Origin: Poecilobothrus nobilitatus
Taxonomy: Eukaryota; Arthropoda; Insecta; Diptera; Dolichopodidae
Direction: 5' to 3'
Assembly: GCA_947095535.1 (NCBI GenBank)
Contig: OX352773.1
Span: 131,469,781-131,533,780, forward strand
Length of the DNA: 64,000 nucleotides
Shown: positions 60,275-64,000 of the stretch, piece by piece
Position numbering within the stretch: position 1 is the first letter of the stretch
Layout: every line of letters begins with the position of its first letter
The notes under the pieces: generated by a model
Told to the model about the DNA's origin: nothing
What the model saw: only the letters and a program-made list of their open reading frames with translations
The model's database searches: none
Made by a program: the position numbers and the translations under genes

Positions 60275-60592
60275 TTGAAGATGATTTTTAAAATTGTTGG
60301 CACTAGAAAAGAACAGAAACTTCTGATGAAACAAATACTCCACAATGTAGCGCAACGGAAGTTGAATAATTTTGATCCAGATTTTACCGCCAATTTTAAC
60401 GTTAATGATACAGGTACTAGGCCAATTCATATAACGATTAAAATAAGAGATTGTTTAGTAGAGAAGTGTCCACGTCAAGAAATTAATAAAAAATTGCCAG
60501 AGATGAATCCGGAACAAAAATATTTCAGTTATTATAATTTCGAAATACTTATAGTTAATACATATCATAGTGAAGATCTAAATTTTAAATAA
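60275..60592 (+). CDS. Unrecognised 105-residue ORF, possible small gene
   Basis: Open frame from ATG at 60275 (a second Met two codons in at 60281) to TAA at 60590-60592. It is unrelated to the surrounding repeats and compositionally protein-like: charged N-terminus (GTRKEQKLLMKQILHNVAQR), then NNFDPDFTANFNVNDTGTRP and a hydrophobic/charged alternation IHITIKIRDCLVEKCPRQE, ending NFEILIVNTYHSEDLNFK. No signal peptide or transmembrane segment. I recognise no family. It could be a small intact gene, a last exon (TTTAATTGAAG precedes the ATG) or a retrocopy. It is the best candidate host ORF outside the spliced gene. Confidence 0.4.
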   Translation: MKMIFKIVGTRKEQKLLMKQILHNVAQRKLNNFDPDFTANFNVNDTGTRPIHITIKIRDCLVEKCPRQEINKKLPEMNPEQKYFSYYNFEILIVNTYHSEDLNFK

Positions 60593-61464
60593 GTAAACGC
60601 AAATATATACTATGTATGTATATAAATAATTAACTAAATTGATAAAAGACAATTAAACAAATAGTTTTTTTTTTATTCATTAAATTACTAACATAATATT
60701 CATGGAATTTCCTGGTATTAATGACTATAACAACTATAAAATAACTGAATTTGAACATTTGACATTGTACATTTTAGTTTCTTACCCTCTTTTTTGATTT
60801 TTAAACCAACTTTTTAAAAAATTAATAAAGTTAAAATTTAATTGACCGCAACAGTTTTAGTAAAACCTTATAATTCAGAAATCTAATAAAAATAACTCTA
60901 ATTAGATTTCTCTGTCACTTTCTTTATATATATAATCTACACATATATTTATTTTGATGATGTTAGCGATGATAATAATGGTGATAAAAAGTAACTATAA
61001 AAAAAAAGTGATATAAGTGTACTGAAACTTAAAAATGTGAATAACTACTTTAAAAGATTTAAGACCGACTCATAATCTGAAAAGTAATTCATGATTTACT
61101 ATACATATAAATACACACAGAACTTTAACTTTCAAAAACAAATTTTTAATATAAAGTCTTTCTTTACAACACACATGAACATACAAAAATGCATAGCAAT
61201 ATATGGAAACGACTAACTAACGTATTAGTTATCATAAAAAAATTATTGAAAGAAAATTTACAGTAGTTGATGTAGATCGATTAAAATTTTCATTCATATG
61301 TAGATGACCAGCGAAATATATAAAAAAAATTATACAATATATCAAAATTATTGAATCAGAAAATATAATGTTAACAAATATTGTTTTCATCTTTATTATG
61401 ACTATTTCATTAACGAACGTGGGCATTCAGAGAAACTATTTTTAATAATAATAAAATTTTGAAA
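60593..61464. other. No gene identified
   Basis: AT-rich sequence with no recognised repeat. Confidence 0.45.
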
Positions 61465-62473
61465 AATAGTGCTTATTAGTTTCATTCTGTCCGTCCGTCT
61501 GTCCGTCTGTTTACAAAAGTTCTACACCGTTTAATTTTAACCATGAGTAGGTCTCGTAAAAAAATTATTGTTGTAGAATAACTTTCTCATGTAACCTCAC
61601 CAAATCTGCAGCTTTCCAACTTTGAAAAAACCCTATTTTCAAATACGTAAAAAAGTTATTTAACAGTTATTTTTTTACCTTTGTAAATCAATATCAAAAT
61701 TATACAATTTTTTTTTTTTTTATATTATATTGTACAGACATAAATATCTGCCGGTATTCTAAGAACCCTTTTGCCTCTAGCATGTGGACAATCTCGGTAC
61801 AAGTATTCAATTATAATTATATTTAATATTTTGTTTACATTATATATTATATTTGATAGCTATATTATTTTTTACCTGACCGGGGTTTGAACCCGAGACC
61901 TTTCGCCTGAATCACCGGTGACTTACGCACTGCACCGTTGGTCAGATAATTTAATATTTAAATTTACGTTATATGAACGTAATTTAAAACCCAAGTTTTG
62001 CATGATTTTTCTACCTTTAAACTACGGCCTACTTTTTCTACCTTTAAACTACTTTTCTACCTTTTATATAGGGATTTGAAATTTTGAAGTACGAAAGAAC
62101 TTTTAGATAAGTATAACTTTCTTCAGAAAATTTTTTTGTACCGTCCCCTGTTTATGACCTATTAGGGTTTAAAAATTGTAAATTTGCTATTTTTAAACAC
62201 CTGTAACTTAGGCACCTGTACACATTTTTCTTCGGCAAGACAAAAAAATTAAAGCTAGTAATATATTTTTACATGTGTTAAGTGTTTTTCGGTGTTCTTA
62301 GTTATATAGAGTTCCGGACTTACAGCCCCTCAAAATTGGAAAAAAATATTATTTTCACATTTTTTCTTATATGGAATTTTCAAATTTTGGTGCAAGTCAC
62401 AGTTCTAAATAGTTTGTATTATCTTTTGGCAATGTGCACTTTTAAAAACCGTTGGTTTACATTTTGCCTAGTT
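61465..62473 (-). mobile_element. Repeat family C, copy 7, interrupted by a SINE
   Basis: Reverse orientation. The 3' block appears as GTTTCATTCTGTCCGTCCGT at the left, and the 5' start as AAAAACCGTTGGTTTACATT at the right. The internal CACCTGTAACTTAGGCACCT and GACTTACAGCCCCTCAAAAT match other C copies. A SINE occupies 61710-61953. Confidence 0.65.
61710..61953 (-). mobile_element. tRNA-derived SINE inserted in family C copy 7
   Basis: The minus strand reads TCTGACCAACGGTGCAGTGC, then GGTCTCGGGTTCAAACCCCG with an intact B box, closing GGTCAGG. A unique body follows (GAGATTGTCCACATGCTAGA), ending in an A-run (T at 61710-61722). The head is of the same kind as the SINE at 43153, but the body differs, so they are different SINEs or subfamilies. 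Confidence 0.75.
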
Positions 62474-64000
62474 TAATATTAGTTTAATGAAGAAAACAGA
62501 AATTTTCGATTTTCTGATTTTGGGCTTATGAGAAGAATTATTTAAGAACTGAAACTTTTTAATCGAATTTACGCAGGATGATTTCGATTTCAATTGTTAA
62601 GAGAGTGTCATTAGTTTTGTATGCACAATATTCACTTTTTAATTTTATAAAATTTTAAAATTACTTTTTATTAAGACAATTTTTCTTAATTTTGAATTAA
62701 AATACCTAAACAAGTACAATCAATTCCCATAATTAAGTATTAACTTTAATTTAAAATACTGATTAATCATCAACAAACAATAATCATGATTTTTAATTTT
62801 AGAAATATGTACCTATTAAAAAAAAATATTTTAAAACCAACATTTAAAAAAAAAAAATAGTAAAATAAGTATAACAACTTTAAGTATAACTTTAAGTGAA
62901 AGATAAAAACGAGAATACAGTTATTATTGTAACTGTAAAATATGAATACTCAAAACAGCTTCTATGTTTTTCGGTTGTCTTGACTAAACGCTTTGACCAA
63001 TTGAATTCATGTGCTTACATGTGCTGCTCTATGCGAAAAGTTTTAGGTGACAACAAATTTGTTTGATCTATCAATCCATTGCTTTAAAATATTTTGTTGT
63101 TTTTTTGCTCTTAATTAAAAACGATTTGACCAATCGCCTTCAAATTTTATATGCTACTTAAACTTAACAGTAGAGCTGACTGCAATAACAAATTTCTTTG
63201 CAAGCGGATTATTATATATAACCAATTTTGAATAGGACAACTTTGAATCAAAAGTAAATCCCAAAAAAAAATTTCGAGTTCCGTTAACTCGGTACGGTAC
63301 AAAAACTAAAGATAATAGTTCTGTACATAAATAAACCGACACCAGAAATTTGTAAGACAGCTCACAAAAAAAAATATATTTCTAATAATTTGAAACTTTG
63401 TAAATGTTTCCTCTTTACATTGACCATTGATTTTCAGCATTTTATTTTACTACCGCTCCATAATTTATATTATACTATAAACTAATCCGATACAGATCCG
63501 ATTTTTATTGTACATCTATGATACTCAACGTTATAAAGGAATATGTAAATAAATAAATAGTTAAATAGCACTTAACGTTATATAGCAATATGTAACAATA
63601 TATAAACAATATAGAACAATATAAATACAATAACAATATATAAATACAATAAATTAAAATTTTTTTTTATTCGAAAACATAGCCTCTTTTCAATTATGAT
63701 TTTAATTAATATAAAGATAAGAATAACACTCAGTTTTTGTTTTTCCAATTTGTTTAGGTAAATTTTAATACTATACTGTCGTTCAAATTGATGAAAGATA
63801 AGTTTACTTGTAAAATTTACAATTTCAGTTTTTTTATTTATGTTAAAACTCTCAAAATTGGCCAACCTAACTAAACTAAAATAATTTAGAAATAAATATT
63901 ACATTGCATTATTTTTTATTAAATTATAAAATATATGTATATAAAAATTATTTGTCAGTTTCAAGTATTATGATGTTTTATTTAAAAATGTTAACAAACT
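62474..64000. other. No gene identified; weak repeat near 63000-63320
   Basis: 63110-63310 (CCTTCAAATTTTATATGC, ACAGTAGAGCTGACTGCAAT, TCGAGTTCCGTTAACTCGG) weakly resembles 12540-12670. The rest is AT-rich, with TATATAAACAATATAGAACA-like repeats at about 63585-63650. Confidence 0.4.

Noticed and set aside
61868..61953. Functional tRNA gene on the minus strand
   Set aside because: Same reasoning: it is the head of an A-tailed SINE inserted in a family C element.
63578..63865. 95-codon minus-strand ORF
   Set aside because: It is dominated by Ile, Leu, Lys and Tyr from AT-rich DNA and low-complexity TATAAA repeats. It looks like chance.

Overview
The window looks like AT-rich genomic DNA of an insect, most likely a dipteran. 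The evidence is eukaryotic: GT-AG introns, Asn/Ser/Gln-rich exons, non-LTR retroelements of Jockey, RTE and Penelope type, an errantivirus with an env gene, a rosa-like mariner, tRNA-derived SINEs, and many copies of Helitron-like interspersed repeats of the general kind described from Diptera (DINE-1/HINE). There are no prokaryotic operons, CRISPR arrays or rRNA. Species and classification are inferences from sequence reading alone.

Host coding content is very sparse. On the minus strand two large coding exons (35823-37321 and 34209-35386) are joined by a 436-bp intron with consistent splice phases. They encode about 890 residues of a protein I do not recognise. Both ends are splice sites, so the gene continues in both directions. 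No further exon was found down to base 1, so much of bases 1-34208 may be one repeat-filled intron (inference). A 105-codon ORF at 60275-60592 is the only other candidate host gene.

Most of the rest is mobile DNA. Four families of non-coding repeats (called A, B, C, D here) share terminal parts but have different bodies. A (six long copies plus fragments), B (three) and D (one) share a 5' start with a TACCC-type motif, an (ACGG)n microsatellite, a conserved block after it and a 3' terminal hairpin. B carries a 259-bp tandem repeat and D a 146-bp tandem repeat. C (seven copies) shares its internal blocks with A but lacks the hairpin cap.

Layout: 1-12.1 kb, A copies, a TTAA-flanked foldback MITE, Jockey fragments and B1; 12.1-22 kb, degenerate sequence, an inverted C pair, A5 and B2; 23-27.5 kb, a degenerate Jockey split by D; 28-34 kb, C copies and a SINE; 34.2-37.3 kb, the host gene; 39-46.6 kb, a patchwork of C, RTE, RING-finger, Penelope and SINE pieces; 46.9-54.6 kb, an errantivirus with nearly identical LTRs but broken genes and a cut 3' LTR fused to B3; 56.7-59.6 kb, an A copy hosting a deleted DD41D mariner; 61.5-62.5 kb, a C copy hosting a SINE. 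I saw no convincing new functional system. The most unusual material is the mosaic A-D repeat superfamily, the tandem arrays inside it, and the RING-finger patchwork.
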